The notes: a model not told the origin generated them from the sequence alone. DNA of 64,000 bases from Actinomycetospora callitridis (GCF_028737265.1 NZ_JAQZAK010000005.1:1-64000); one strand, 5' to 3'. Counted from the stretch's first letter, positions 1 to 7,796 are shown. Numbers and translations: made by a program.

Positions 1-133
1 TGTCGCTGCCGCGCGAGCCGTGGTCCGAGCCGTGGTCCGAGTCGTGGCCCGACTCGTGGGCGGAGGCGAACGGGGCGGCGACCATGAGGCCGGCGGTGAC
101 GCCGACGGTGACGACGCCGAGCTTCTTGAGCAT
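1..133 (-). CDS. secreted His/Asp-rich small protein, chaplin-like array copy 1 (partial, 3' end outside window)
   Basis: Only the N-terminus is in the window. ATG at 133 follows an AGGAG-type site (aggagttccc on the minus strand). It reads MLKKLGVVTVGVTAGLMV then AAPFASA, a typical Sec signal peptide (two Lys, hydrophobic core, A-x-A cleavage), followed by HESGHDSDHGSDHG, a His/Asp/Ser linker. Bases 1-127 are identical to 615-741 in the next copy, so the missing part very probably carries the same Cys-containing core. Presumed exported surface protein; function unknown. Confidence 0.8.
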   Translation of the reverse strand, partial: MLKKLGVVTVGVTAGLMVAAPFASAHESGHDSDHGSDHGSRGSD

Positions 134-255
134 GGGAACTCCTGGTGGTGTCGGGGGAGCAGGGACGGCGCCGACCGGATGAGCACCACCCGGCACCGCG
201 ACTCACACGGCTCAACGAGGACGCCGCGCTGCTGCTACGTGCGGATGCGCCATTA

Positions 256-269
256 CCCCCGAATGGGGG
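256..269 (-). promoter_or_regulatory. palindrome upstream of array copy 1
   Basis: Five C, GAAT, five G (ccccc gaat ggggg) lies 123 bases before the copy-1 ATG. A shorter version (ccccc gaat ggg) occurs at 859-870, 112 bases before the copy-2 start. The similar spacing relative to two paralogues suggests a promoter-proximal operator; the regulator is unknown. Confidence 0.35.
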
Positions 270-303
270 CTTAATTTCCTGTAACGCCCGGAAAACGCAC
301 GAA

Positions 304-334
304 AGCCCGGCCACCGGGAATCGGTGACCGGGCT
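304..334 (-). terminator. hairpin after array copy 2
   Basis: AGCCCGGCCACCG (304-316) pairs with CGGTGACCGGGCT (322-334) with one mismatch and a short loop. It lies 36 bases past the copy-2 stop in the direction of transcription. The same CCCGGCCAC stem sequence recurs after copies 3 and 4. Confidence 0.7.
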
Positions 335-369
335 CGCGCGTCGCCGTCCTCGAGGGGACGGCTCAGGTC

Positions 370-747
370 TCAGGAGGTCGGGAAGTCGGGCAGCTCGATC
401 GGGAGCTCGGGGAGCTCCGGAGCCCCGGGCAGCCCGGCGATGTCGACGGCGACGTTGTTGCCGCTGACGTTGCCGTTGAGGATGTCGTTGCAGACGATGT
501 TGAGGGCGTTGGCGCCACCCACCGGAGCCTGCGCGAGAACGTTGCCGGCGAACGAGTCGCCGTCGATGCCGCCGTTGGCCTCGGACGAGCCGCCGGTGAC
601 GTTGCAGTCCGAGCTGTCGCTGCCGCGCGAGCCGTGGTCCGAGCCGTGGTCCGAGTCGTGGCCCGACTCGTGGGCGGAGGCGAACGGGGCGGCGACCATG
701 AGGCCGGCGGTGACGCCGACGGTGACGACGCCGAGCTTCTTCAGCAC
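370..747 (-). CDS. secreted His/Asp-rich small protein, chaplin-like array copy 2
   Basis: 125 aa. GTG at 747 is chosen over an upstream ATG (840) because it aligns with the paralogues (VLKKLGVVTVG) and has AGGAG five bases upstream. Signal peptide about 1-25 ending AAPFASA; linker 26-45 rich in His, Asp and Ser; core from CNVTGGSSEANGGIDGD through GNVLAQAPVGGAN and NIVCNDILNGN to SGNNVAV; then a Pro/Glu-rich tail (LPELPIELPDFPTS) unique to this copy. Two Cys (CNVT, IVCN) could form a disulfide. The spacing GN-x3-Q-x-P...N-x-V-C-N...GN recalls the chaplin domain of sporulating actinomycetes (inference). Likely wall or surface located. Confidence 0.85.
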   Translation of the reverse strand: MLKKLGVVTVGVTAGLMVAAPFASAHESGHDSDHGSDHGSRGSDSSDCNVTGGSSEANGGIDGDSFAGNVLAQAPVGGANALNIVCNDILNGNVSGNNVAVDIAGLPGAPELPELPIELPDFPTS

Positions 748-858
748 GAGAACTCCTGGATGATGTCGGGGGAGCGGCAGCATCGTCCGAGTGCATGACG
801 ACGCCTCGAACGGCCCAACGAACTCCCACGACCGAGGCAACGACCCGCGACGTCGATT

Positions 859-870
859 CCCCCGAATGGG
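859..870 (-). promoter_or_regulatory. half-palindrome upstream of array copy 2
   Basis: CCCCCGAATGGG at 859-870, matching the core of the motif at 256-269 at a comparable distance from the start codon. No such motif was found upstream of copies 3, 4 or 5. Confidence 0.3.
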
Positions 871-901
871 CGTGTCGCGGTGGCAACTCCCTGAACGGAC
901 G

Positions 902-934
902 AAGGCCCGGCCACCGAGACGGTGGCCGGGCCTT
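902..934 (-). terminator. hairpin after array copy 3
   Basis: Perfect 14-bp stem AAGGCCCGGCCACC / GGTGGCCGGGCCTT with a 5-base loop, 68 bases beyond the copy-3 stop. It makes copy 3 a single-gene unit. Confidence 0.75.
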
Positions 935-1001
935 TCGCGTGGTCCCGAGGCGTCCGGCGAGCGGACGCCGTCAGTGCCTCATGCTTGCCTCATTCAGGGC
1001 C

Positions 1002-1316
1002 TCAGAGGACGTCCAGGGCGACGTTGTTGCCGCTCAGGTTGTCGTTGAGGATGTCGTTGCAGACGATGTTGAGGGCGTTGGCGCCGCCGATCGGGGCCTG
1101 CACCAGGGCGTTGCCCAGGAACGCGTCGCCGTCGATGCCGCCGTTGGCCTCGGCCGAGCCGCCGGTGACGTTGCAGTCCGAGCTGTCGGAGCCGCGGTGC
1201 CCGTCGTCGTCGCCGTGGCCGTGGCCGTGGCCCGACTCGGTGGCGGACGCGAACGGCGCGGCGACCATGAGACCGGCGGCGACGCCGACGGTGACGACGC
1301 CCATCTTCTTCAGCAC
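1002..1316 (-). CDS. secreted His/Asp-rich small protein, chaplin-like array copy 3
   Basis: 104 aa, GTG start at 1316 with AGGAG upstream. Signal peptide MLKKMGVVTVGVAAGLMV then AAPFASA; a short linker TESGHGHGHGDDDGHRG of the kind that could bind divalent metal; then the conserved core with CNVTGGSAEANGGIDGD, GNALVQAPIGGANALNIVC and NDILNDNLSGNNVALDVL, ending directly after the core. This is the minimal form of the family here. Function unknown; a surface structural role is inferred from the chaplin-like Gly/Asn pattern. Confidence 0.85.
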   Translation of the reverse strand: MLKKMGVVTVGVAAGLMVAAPFASATESGHGHGHGDDDGHRGSDSSDCNVTGGSAEANGGIDGDAFLGNALVQAPIGGANALNIVCNDILNDNLSGNNVALDVL

Positions 1317-1471
1317 GAGAACTCCTGTGGTTGTCGGGGGAGCGAGCGCACGACGGGTGCCGGGCGCGCGTCTGGTGGATCAACGAGCGCGGGGCGTGCC
1401 CGCAACGTCGCGGTGCGCGGTCGACACGATCGAGTGACGACCGTCGGGGGTCGGACGGACCCCGGACACAC

Positions 1472-1506
1472 GAGAGCCCGGCCACCGATCGGATGGCCGG
1501 GCTCTC
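1472..1506 (-). terminator. hairpin after array copy 4
   Basis: Perfect 13-bp stem GAGAGCCCGGCCA / TGGCCGGGCTCTC with a 9-base loop, just past the copy-4 stop at 1526. Confidence 0.75.
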
Positions 1507-1525
1507 GCGCGTTCGTGGAGATGCG

Positions 1526-1924
1526 TCAGGAAGCGTCCGCGGTCTCGGACTCCTCGGGGAGCTCGACGTCCACCGGCTCCTCGTCGTCGGCGCTGAGCAC
1601 GCTGACGGCGACGTTGTTGCCGCTGAGGTTGTCGTTGAGGATGTCGTTGCAGACGATGTTGCCGAGGTTGGCCCCACCGATCGGCGCCTGCGCCACGGCG
1701 TTGCCCAGGAACGAGTCGCCGTCGATGCCGCCGTTGGCCTCGGCCGAACCGCCGGTGACGTTGCAGTCCGAGCCGCCGCCCTTGTGCTCGCCCTTGTGCT
1801 CGCTGTGGTGGCCGCCGTTGTCGTGGCCCCCGTGCTCGGGCGACTCGCCCGCAGAGGCGAGCGGCGCGGCGGCGAGCAGGCCCGCGGTGATGCCGACGGT
1901 GACGATGCCGAACTTCTTGAACAC
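1526..1924 (-). CDS. secreted His/Lys-rich small protein, chaplin-like array copy 4
   Basis: 132 aa from GTG 1924, chosen to match the paralogues (VFKKFGIVTVGITAG); an ATG at 1960 would add 12 residues before the signal peptide. The signal peptide ends near APLASA. The linker is the most basic of the set (HGGHDNGGHHSEHKGEHKGG). The core CNVTGGSAEANGGIDGDSF, GNAVAQAPIGGAN, NIVCNDILNDN, SGNNVAV is conserved. The acidic tail (DDEEPVDVELPEESETADAS) is opposite in charge to the linker, so self-assembly by charge pairing is conceivable (inference). No strong ribosome-binding site is visible. Confidence 0.8.
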   Translation of the reverse strand: MFKKFGIVTVGITAGLLAAAPLASAGESPEHGGHDNGGHHSEHKGEHKGGGSDCNVTGGSAEANGGIDGDSFLGNAVAQAPIGGANLGNIVCNDILNDNLSGNNVAVSVLSADDEEPVDVELPEESETADAS

Positions 1925-2039
1925 TGGTCCCCCAGGGAGATTTCGTCGTGCTGCAGTCATCGTTCAGGTGGCGGAACGGGTCGCCGGTCCGCCGGGGGTG
2001 GGCCGCACGTCAGTGCGGTCCCACCCGCGCGAAGGCCTC

Positions 2040-2348
2040 TTAGAGCAGGCCGCCGGCGATGTCGACGGCGACGTTGTTGCCGCTGGCGTTGCCGTTGAGG
2101 ATGTCGTTGCAGACGATGTTGAGGGCGTTGGCGCCACCCACCGGGGCCTGCGCGAGCAGGTTGCCGGCGAGGGCGTCGCCGTCGATGCCGCCGTTGGCCT
2201 CGGCCGAGCCACCGGTGACGTTGCAGGACCCGGAGTCCTCGTGCCCGCCGCCGTGGCCGTGGCCGCCCTCGGACGCGGAGGCGAACGGCGCGGCAACCAT
2301 GAGGCCCGCGGCCACACCGACGGTCACGACACCCAGCTTCTTGATCAC
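2040..2348 (-). CDS. secreted His/Gly-rich small protein, chaplin-like array copy 5
   Basis: 102 aa, GTG at 2348 with AGGAG upstream. Signal peptide MIKKLGVVTVGVAAGLMV then AAPFASA; linker SEGGHGHGGGHEDSGS; core CNVTGGSAEANGGIDGDAL, GNLLAQAPVGGANALNIVC, NDILNGNASGNNVAVDIAG. At DNA level the core is almost identical to copy 2 (around 440-540 versus 2058-2156), so these two diverged least or were homogenised. First gene of the array in transcription order; no clear terminator separates it from copy 4. Confidence 0.85.
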   Translation of the reverse strand: MIKKLGVVTVGVAAGLMVAAPFASASEGGHGHGGGHEDSGSCNVTGGSAEANGGIDGDALAGNLLAQAPVGGANALNIVCNDILNGNASGNNVAVDIAGGLL

Positions 2349-2437
2349 ATGAACTCCTCGAAGAACTTGTCGGGGGAGCGGGACGCACCGGCCGCCCGGC
2401 CGGAGCCGGCAGGACGTGGACGGTGTGTCCCCCAGGA

Positions 2438-2473
2438 GTCACCGCCCCGGGCTTGATCGGCCCCGGGGGTGAC
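2438..2473. repeat. hairpin in the upstream region of the array
   Basis: GTCACCGCCCCGGGC (2438-2452) is nearly complementary to GCCCCGGGGGTGAC (2460-2473). It sits in the 354-base gap between array copy 5 and the thioesterase gene, which are divergent, so it may be an operator or leader structure. Nothing else recognisable was seen in this gap. Confidence 0.4.
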
Positions 2474-2702
2474 GCCAGGGGTTCCAACGAGGTGGTCACG
2501 AGACGGTTACGCAGCGGATCGAGAACGGCCCCTTCTGTCACGTTGTGTGGTTGCGCTGCGCTGATCATCGCCACGGCCGGCCCACCGTTCAGGGGCCGAG
2601 GCGTGCCACGAACGGACCAGCGGCGCCGCCGGGCGTGAAACGGCCGCAGGCCCCGTCACCACATCGGGGTCCGTCCCGTCATCAGATCCACCGACGCGCT
2701 GG

Positions 2703-3659
2703 GTGACCCACCACTCGGACCCCTCTGCGCCGGACGTGCGCGACGATGTGCGCCGCACACAGGACGTCGGAGAGGCGGTGGGCGTGGGTCAGGCCCTGAG
2801 GGAGCTCGTGGACGACGTGCTCGATCTCGAGCGCATCGAGCGCGACATCTTCCGGGGCCGCAGCCCCCGGGAGTCGTTGTTGCGGGTGTTCGGCGGCCAG
2901 GTGGCGGGGCAGGCGATGGTCGCGGCCGGCCGCACCGTCGACGACGACCGCGGGGTGCACTCGTTGCACGGGTACTTCCTGCGGCCCGGGGACCCGTTCG
3001 CCCCGATCGTCTACGAGGTGGACCGCACCCGCGACGGACGCTCGTTCACCACGCGCCGGGTCACCGCCGTCCAGCACGGCGAGACGATCTTCACGATGTC
3101 GGCGTCGTTCCAGCGTCCCGAGCAGGGCGTGGAGCACCAGTCGCCGATGCCGGAGACGCCCGGCCCCGACGGGCTGCACCGTCGCGACATGCCGCCGGTG
3201 CCGGCGGACCGTCCCGCCTGGACGACGACGGGCAAGGCGCTGGTGTGGCCGCTCGACGTCCGGTACGTCGATCACTCGCCCTGGGACGAGACCGCGGACC
3301 GCGACCCGACCAACCGGGTGTGGGTGCGCGCCGACGGTGAGCTGCCCGGTCCCGACTCGCCCTACGGCCGGCTGCTTCACGTCTGCGTCCTCACCTACGC
3401 GAGCGACCTGACCCTCCTCGAGGCGGCGGTGTTCCCGCACGTCGTCGGAGGCGCGGCCTCCGGCGAGGTCAGCCTGGCGAGCCTCGACCACGCCGTCTGG
3501 TTCCACCGCCCGTTCCGGGCCGACGAGTGGCTGCTCTACGTGCAGGAGTCGCCCAGCGCCGGCGGCGGTCGCGGTCTGGCGGCGGGGCGCTTCTACACGC
3601 GCGACGGGGTGCTCGTGGCCTCTGTCGTCCAGGAGGGGCTCATCCGGCGCCGGTCGTAG
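2703..3659 (+). CDS. tesB: acyl-CoA thioesterase II (TesB family)
   Basis: 318 aa from GTG 2703; the family part begins near VGVGQALRELVDDVLDLE, so a later GTG is possible. Hydrolyses acyl-CoA to free acid and CoA in the cytoplasm. Double hot-dog organisation is visible: an N-terminal half with GGQVAGQAMVAAGRTV and HSLHGYFLRPGD, and a C-terminal half with YASDLTLL, SLDHAVWFHRPF and VVQEGLIR, which carry the Asp, Ser/Thr and Gln positions of the TesB active site. Monocistronic; its last 20 bases overlap the convergent Nudix gene. Confidence 0.9.
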   Translation: MTHHSDPSAPDVRDDVRRTQDVGEAVGVGQALRELVDDVLDLERIERDIFRGRSPRESLLRVFGGQVAGQAMVAAGRTVDDDRGVHSLHGYFLRPGDPFAPIVYEVDRTRDGRSFTTRRVTAVQHGETIFTMSASFQRPEQGVEHQSPMPETPGPDGLHRRDMPPVPADRPAWTTTGKALVWPLDVRYVDHSPWDETADRDPTNRVWVRADGELPGPDSPYGRLLHVCVLTYASDLTLLEAAVFPHVVGGAASGEVSLASLDHAVWFHRPFRADEWLLYVQESPSAGGGRGLAAGRFYTRDGVLVASVVQEGLIRRRS

Positions 3660-4164
3660 CGACGGCCGTCGGTCCTGTCGGTCCCGTCGCCGTGCGCGGC
3701 AGGCCGTGCTCGAGATAGCCGCCGCCGTCGAGCGTGCTCGTCACCCGGCGGCACAGGGGCGGCGGCAGGTGGTCGGCGAGATCGGCCGGGGCGACCCACG
3801 CCCACCGGTCGAGCTCGGCGGGCTCCAGCACGATGCGGTGCTCGTCGTCGCCGAGCGGGCCGCCGTCGAAGAGGAACAGGATCTTGTCGTACCCGTCGCC
3901 CCGCGTGTGGTCGACGGAGAGAAAGGCCCCGGTGGCCCGGTCCAGGCCGAGCTCCTCGGCGATCTCGCGGCGGCAGGCCTCGGCGGGCGACTCGCCGTCC
4001 TCGACCACGCCGCCGGGTACGTCCCAGCCGGGCTTGTAGGTGGGGTGCACGAGCAGCACCCGGCCGGCGGCGTCGCGGAACACGGCCCCCGCGGCGACCA
4101 CGGGGCGGGCGGTCCCCGGCGGGAGCGGCATGCGCGCGAGCCTACGGGCGCCCGACGCCGCCAC
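3640..4164 (-). CDS. Nudix hydrolase
   Basis: 174 aa, ATG at 4164 (a second Met at residue 12, MPLPPG, is an alternative). A full Nudix box is present: GGVVEDGESPAEACRREI then AEELGL, matching GX5EX7REUXEEXGU, preceded by KPGWDVPGG. Such enzymes hydrolyse nucleoside diphosphates linked to other moieties; the substrate cannot be told. The C-terminal 25 residues are Thr/Gly-rich and encoded in the overlap with the thioesterase gene. It ends the minus-strand run beginning with the diiron oxygenase, 6 bases after the BVMO gene, so it may be cotranscribed. Confidence 0.9.
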   Translation of the reverse strand: MAASGARRLARMPLPPGTARPVVAAGAVFRDAAGRVLLVHPTYKPGWDVPGGVVEDGESPAEACRREIAEELGLDRATGAFLSVDHTRGDGYDKILFLFDGGPLGDDEHRIVLEPAELDRWAWVAPADLADHLPPPLCRRVTSTLDGGGYLEHGLPRTATGPTGPTAVATTGAG

Positions 4165-4170
4165 GACCCG

Positions 4171-5775
4171 TCAGGCGGGCACCGTCTCGGGCGCGTCCTC
4201 GCGCTGCGACGCCTCCTCCGGCGTCGGCGTGGCCGCGGCGTCGGCGGCCCGGCCGAAGAACTCGAAGTCGGTCGGGTCGAACCGCCGGGTCTCCCACCAG
4301 TACCGGACGGTGAAGCCCGGCCAGATCGTGCGGTTCACCCCGGCCGCGTCGAGGTACCAGCTGGTGCAGCCGCCGCGGGTCCAGATGCCCTTGTCGAGGC
4401 GTCGCTGGACGGCGGCGTTGGACCGCTGCTGGACCTCGGCGCGGACGTCGAGCCCGCCCATGCCCATCGCACGGACCGTGTCGATCGCCTGGGCCACGTA
4501 GCGCGTCTGGCACTCGATCATGAAGACGACGGAGTTGTGGCCGAGGCCGGTGTTGGGGCCGAGCAGGAAGAACATGTTCGGGAAGTCGGTGACGGTCAGG
4601 CCGAGGTGCGTCGCCATCCCGTCCTGCGCCCAGACGTCCCGCAGCGTCCGCCCGCCGCGCCCGGTGATCTCGAGGGCGTCGAAGGCGTCGGTGACGTGGA
4701 AGCCGGTGCCGTAGATGATCACGTCGACGTTCCGCTCGGTGCCGTCGCCGTCCACGATCGACGACGCCCGGACCTCGCGGACGCCGGCGGTGACGACGTG
4801 GACGTCGGGGCGGTTCACCGTGGGGTAGTAGTCGTTGGAGACGAGCACCCGCTTGCAGCCGATCGAGTAGTCGGGCGTCAGCTTCGCGACGAGCTCGGGG
4901 TCGTCGATCTGGCGCTCGATGTGCTTGGTGGCCAGCCACTCGACGGGCCGCAGGGCCGCCGGGTGCGAGTTGAAGCCGAGGGCGCGCGACTCCAGCGCCG
5001 CGTACATCACCGACCGGTACGCCCGGTGGGCGCGCGGGTGGCGGGCGAAGAAGCGCCGGCGGCCCTCCGGGAGCGGCTTGTCGTTCTTGGGCAGGACCCA
5101 GGCCGGGGTGCGCTGGTAGAGCTGCACCTCCGCCGCGACGCCCGCGATCTGCGGCACGAACTGGATGGCGCTGGCCCCGGTGCCGATGACCGCGACCTTC
5201 TTGCCGCGCAGGTCGACGTCGTGGTCCCACCGCGCGGAGTGGAAGGAGGGCCCGTCGAACGAGGCGGTCCCGGGCAGGTCCGGCGTCTTCGGCAGGTGCA
5301 GCGCCCCGACGCCGTGGACCAGGAAGCGGGCCTGCCAGCCCCGTCCGCCCCGGGTGTGCACCGTCCAGGTGCGGCCCTGCTCGTCCCACGTCGCGCCGGT
5401 CATCTCCTGGCCGAACCGCACGTGGCGGCGCAGGTCCTCGGCGTCGGCCACCCGCTCGAGGTACTCGCGGATCTCCGGCTGGGGCGAGTAGGACCGCGAC
5501 CAGTCGGGGTTCGGGACGCTCGAGAGCGAGTACATGTGCGACGGGATGTCGCACGCGCACCCGGGATAGGTGTTGTCGCGCCAGGTGCCCCCGAGTGCGT
5601 CGGACTTCTCGAGCAGCACGACGTCGGTGATGCCGGCGCGACGCAGGGCGAGCAGCTGACCGAGGCCCGCGAACCCCGAGCCGACGACGAGGACCTCGTG
5701 GACGCGGTCGGCCGTCCCGGGCGCGGACGTCCCGGGCGCGGACGTCTCAGCCGCGGGCGTCTCAGGCGCTGACAC
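4171..5775 (-). CDS. flavin-containing Baeyer-Villiger-type monooxygenase
   Basis: 534 aa. Inserts one oxygen from O2 next to a carbonyl using FAD and NADPH. The first Rossmann motif GSGFAG lies at residues 32-37, the type I BVMO fingerprint FDGPSFHSARW (FxGxxxHxxxW) at 173-183, and the second nucleotide motif GTGASA at 198-203. The N-terminus (SAPETPAAETSAPGTSAPG) is a low-complexity extension. It overlaps the upstream hydrolase gene by 14 bases, indicating translational coupling. The expected ester product is a natural substrate for that hydrolase, and the diiron oxygenase upstream could make its precursor. Confidence 0.9.
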   Translation of the reverse strand: MSAPETPAAETSAPGTSAPGTADRVHEVLVVGSGFAGLGQLLALRRAGITDVVLLEKSDALGGTWRDNTYPGCACDIPSHMYSLSSVPNPDWSRSYSPQPEIREYLERVADAEDLRRHVRFGQEMTGATWDEQGRTWTVHTRGGRGWQARFLVHGVGALHLPKTPDLPGTASFDGPSFHSARWDHDVDLRGKKVAVIGTGASAIQFVPQIAGVAAEVQLYQRTPAWVLPKNDKPLPEGRRRFFARHPRAHRAYRSVMYAALESRALGFNSHPAALRPVEWLATKHIERQIDDPELVAKLTPDYSIGCKRVLVSNDYYPTVNRPDVHVVTAGVREVRASSIVDGDGTERNVDVIIYGTGFHVTDAFDALEITGRGGRTLRDVWAQDGMATHLGLTVTDFPNMFFLLGPNTGLGHNSVVFMIECQTRYVAQAIDTVRAMGMGGLDVRAEVQQRSNAAVQRRLDKGIWTRGGCTSWYLDAAGVNRTIWPGFTVRYWWETRRFDPTDFEFFGRAADAAATPTPEEASQREDAPETVPA

Positions 5776-6757
5776 GGCCGGCGTCCTCCTGCGGGATCAC
5801 GGTGGTGGTCGGGGCCTCGGCGGCGGGCACGGCGAGCAGCCCCGCGATGTGGGCGGCGACCTCGGTGCTGCGTTCGAGGTTGATCATGTGTCCGGCGCCG
5901 GGGAGCAGGACGATCCGGGCGTCGGGCAGCGCGTCGGCGATGTCGCGGGCGCGCTGCTGGGGGCAGAGCCGGTCGTGGTCGCCGACCAGCACCACCACGG
6001 GGATCCCGCGCAGCGCGGCCAGCGAGCCCCGGCGCCGGTGCTCGCCGATCGACGCGCGGAAGGCGGCGACGCTCGGCGGGTGCGCGGCGAGGGCCTGCTC
6101 GGCGACGGAGAGGACGTCGTCGCGGCGGGCGTGGCGCCCGAACACCAGCGCCCGCACGCCCGGGGCCAGCAGCGACGCCCGCACCCGGGGCGCGTGCTCG
6201 CGGGAGCGGCCGATGGTGCCGATCTGCCGCGGCGGGGCGCGGTGCCCGAGCCGGGCGGTGAGCGGGACGAGGACGTGCTCCCCGCGGGCGACCAGCCGGC
6301 CGCGCCGCCCGGGCAGCCCGAGGGTCAGCTCGTCCATCTCGTCGCTGGCGGTCGCCACGAAGGCCACGGAGGCGACCCGGTCGGCGACGAGCCGGGGGTG
6401 CCGCTCGGCCAGCGCCATGAGGGTCATCCCGCCCATGGAGTGCCCGGCGAGCACCAGCGGACCCCCGGGCACGCGCTCGGCGATCAGCGCGGCGAGGTCG
6501 TCGGCGGCGCGTCCCACCGTCGCGGTGCCCTCGGCGGCCGCGTCGGACCCGCCGTGCCCGCGGTGGTCGTAGCGCAGGATGCGCCCGGTGAACCCGGTGC
6601 GGCGCAGGTCGTCGACCACCCGATCCCACGTGCGCAGGTCCTGCGACCAGCCGTGGACGAGCACGAGCGTCGGGCCGCCGGTGCCGTCCCCGGAGTCGCC
6701 GACGCGCAACTGCGCCCCGTCGGGGGTGGTGAACCGGTCGACCTGTTCGCGCAGCAC
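5762..6757 (-). CDS. alpha/beta hydrolase (probable esterase)
   Basis: 331 aa. Alpha/beta fold with HGWSQD oxyanion region, nucleophile elbow GHSMGG (Ser107), an acid in LVGDHD near 265 and a His in GAGHMINLE near 294. Cytoplasmic, no signal peptide. It lies between the diiron oxygenase (39-base gap) and the BVMO (14-base overlap). BVMO-esterase pairs open ketones through esters or lactones, which is the likely role; the substrate is unknown. A meta-cleavage hydrolase or haloperoxidase-like enzyme is an alternative. Confidence 0.88.
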   Translation of the reverse strand: MLREQVDRFTTPDGAQLRVGDSGDGTGGPTLVLVHGWSQDLRTWDRVVDDLRRTGFTGRILRYDHRGHGGSDAAAEGTATVGRAADDLAALIAERVPGGPLVLAGHSMGGMTLMALAERHPRLVADRVASVAFVATASDEMDELTLGLPGRRGRLVARGEHVLVPLTARLGHRAPPRQIGTIGRSREHAPRVRASLLAPGVRALVFGRHARRDDVLSVAEQALAAHPPSVAAFRASIGEHRRRGSLAALRGIPVVVLVGDHDRLCPQQRARDIADALPDARIVLLPGAGHMINLERSTEVAAHIAGLLAVPAAEAPTTTVIPQEDAGRVSA

Positions 6758-6796
6758 CGCGTCCCCTCTCCGCCTTGCCCGATCCTCCGTGCCGGA

Positions 6797-7696
6797 TCAG
6801 CCCTCGGTGAGGAGGAACGACCGGCGCCACCAGGTCATGCCCGGACGGCCGACGAGCCCGGCCTCCGTGAGGAACGGCATGATCTTCTCGCCGGCCCACC
6901 GGATCATCTCGCGGTGGTGGGGGTTGGCGAGCGCGGCGCGGCGGCCTTCCTTCGGGTCGATGCCGACGGCCGCGTAGACCTTCGGATTGATCAGGCTGCG
7001 CACCACGAACATCGAGATGAACGCGACGATGAAGCGCTGGTAGGCCTTCTCGCGCGGCGAGAGCTGCGCCATGCCGCGGGTGACCTCGTCGCGGGCGAAG
7101 GAGACGTGGCGCGCCTCCTCCATGATGTGGATGCGGTTGACCTGGCGCATCAGGGGCTGGACGCGATCGTCGTTCGCCTGCTCGCGCTGCAGGCGGTCGA
7201 GCACCTCCTCGGCGACGAGGATCGCGCCGTAGGAGGCCGGGCCCCAGCTGACGACGGAGAAGAGCTTGCCGAGCTGGCGGATCGACTCCCGCGGCCCGTA
7301 CGGCTCGACCCCGGCGGCGTCGACCATGCGCGCGAACATCTGGGAGTGGCGGCACTCGTCGGCCACCTCGGTGAGCGCGTACTGCGCGCGGGGCGACGTC
7401 GGGTCCTCGGCGTAGAAGTCCTTGAGCAGGCGCTGCATGAGCAGGACCTCGAACCACAGGCCGACCGAGGCGACGCTGCAGGCCTCGTGCTTGCCGAGCT
7501 CGACGCGTTGCTCGGAGGTGAGGCGCTCCCAGAGCTCGGTGCCGTAGAGGGAGACGCGGTGCTCGGGCACCCAGATACCGTCCGGCACGAGCGGGGCGTC
7601 CCAGTCGATGTCGACCGCGGGGTCGTAGGACTTCTTCGCCGACGACTTCAGGAGCCGTTCTGCGGTCTGGTGCCGGTCCGCCGTGGGCGCACTCAT
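6797..7696 (-). CDS. AurF-like diiron oxygenase
   Basis: 299 aa from ATG 7696, preceded by AGGAGG at good spacing; the longer reading from 7744 lacks a site. Family features are ferritin-like helices with iron ligands in EVADECRHSQMF and HIMEEARHVSF (ExxxH pairs) plus an upstream Glu near GLWFEVLLMQ. AurF relatives are cytoplasmic N-oxygenases of aryl amines, but many actinobacterial members sit in lipid or hydrocarbon oxidation loci. First gene of the run oxygenase, hydrolase, BVMO, Nudix; divergent from a TetR gene across a 100-base gap containing a palindrome. Confidence 0.88.
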   Translation of the reverse strand: MSAPTADRHQTAERLLKSSAKKSYDPAVDIDWDAPLVPDGIWVPEHRVSLYGTELWERLTSEQRVELGKHEACSVASVGLWFEVLLMQRLLKDFYAEDPTSPRAQYALTEVADECRHSQMFARMVDAAGVEPYGPRESIRQLGKLFSVVSWGPASYGAILVAEEVLDRLQREQANDDRVQPLMRQVNRIHIMEEARHVSFARDEVTRGMAQLSPREKAYQRFIVAFISMFVVRSLINPKVYAAVGIDPKEGRRAALANPHHREMIRWAGEKIMPFLTEAGLVGRPGMTWWRRSFLLTEG

Positions 7697-7757
7697 GGCT
7701 GGGTCCTCCTGCTCGCCGTGGACCGGACTCCAGGTATCACGCACCTGGTGTACGTCT

Positions 7758-7784
7758 TACCGCTGGTAACTGTAACTGGTGGTA
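7758..7784. promoter_or_regulatory. candidate TetR operator between oxygenase operon and tetR
   Basis: An imperfect 27-base palindrome with arms TACC...GGTA and internal GTAAC/GTTAC-like halves, centred between the divergent starts at 7696 and 7797. About two thirds of positions are symmetric. Position and symmetry suit a TetR-family repressor controlling both directions. Confidence 0.5.
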
Positions 7785-7796
7785 GCGTGCGGACCC

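Noticed and set aside
370..840. Longer array copy 2 starting at ATG 840
   Set aside because: The extra 31 residues precede a perfect signal peptide and have no match in the paralogues; GTG 747 has the ribosome-binding site.
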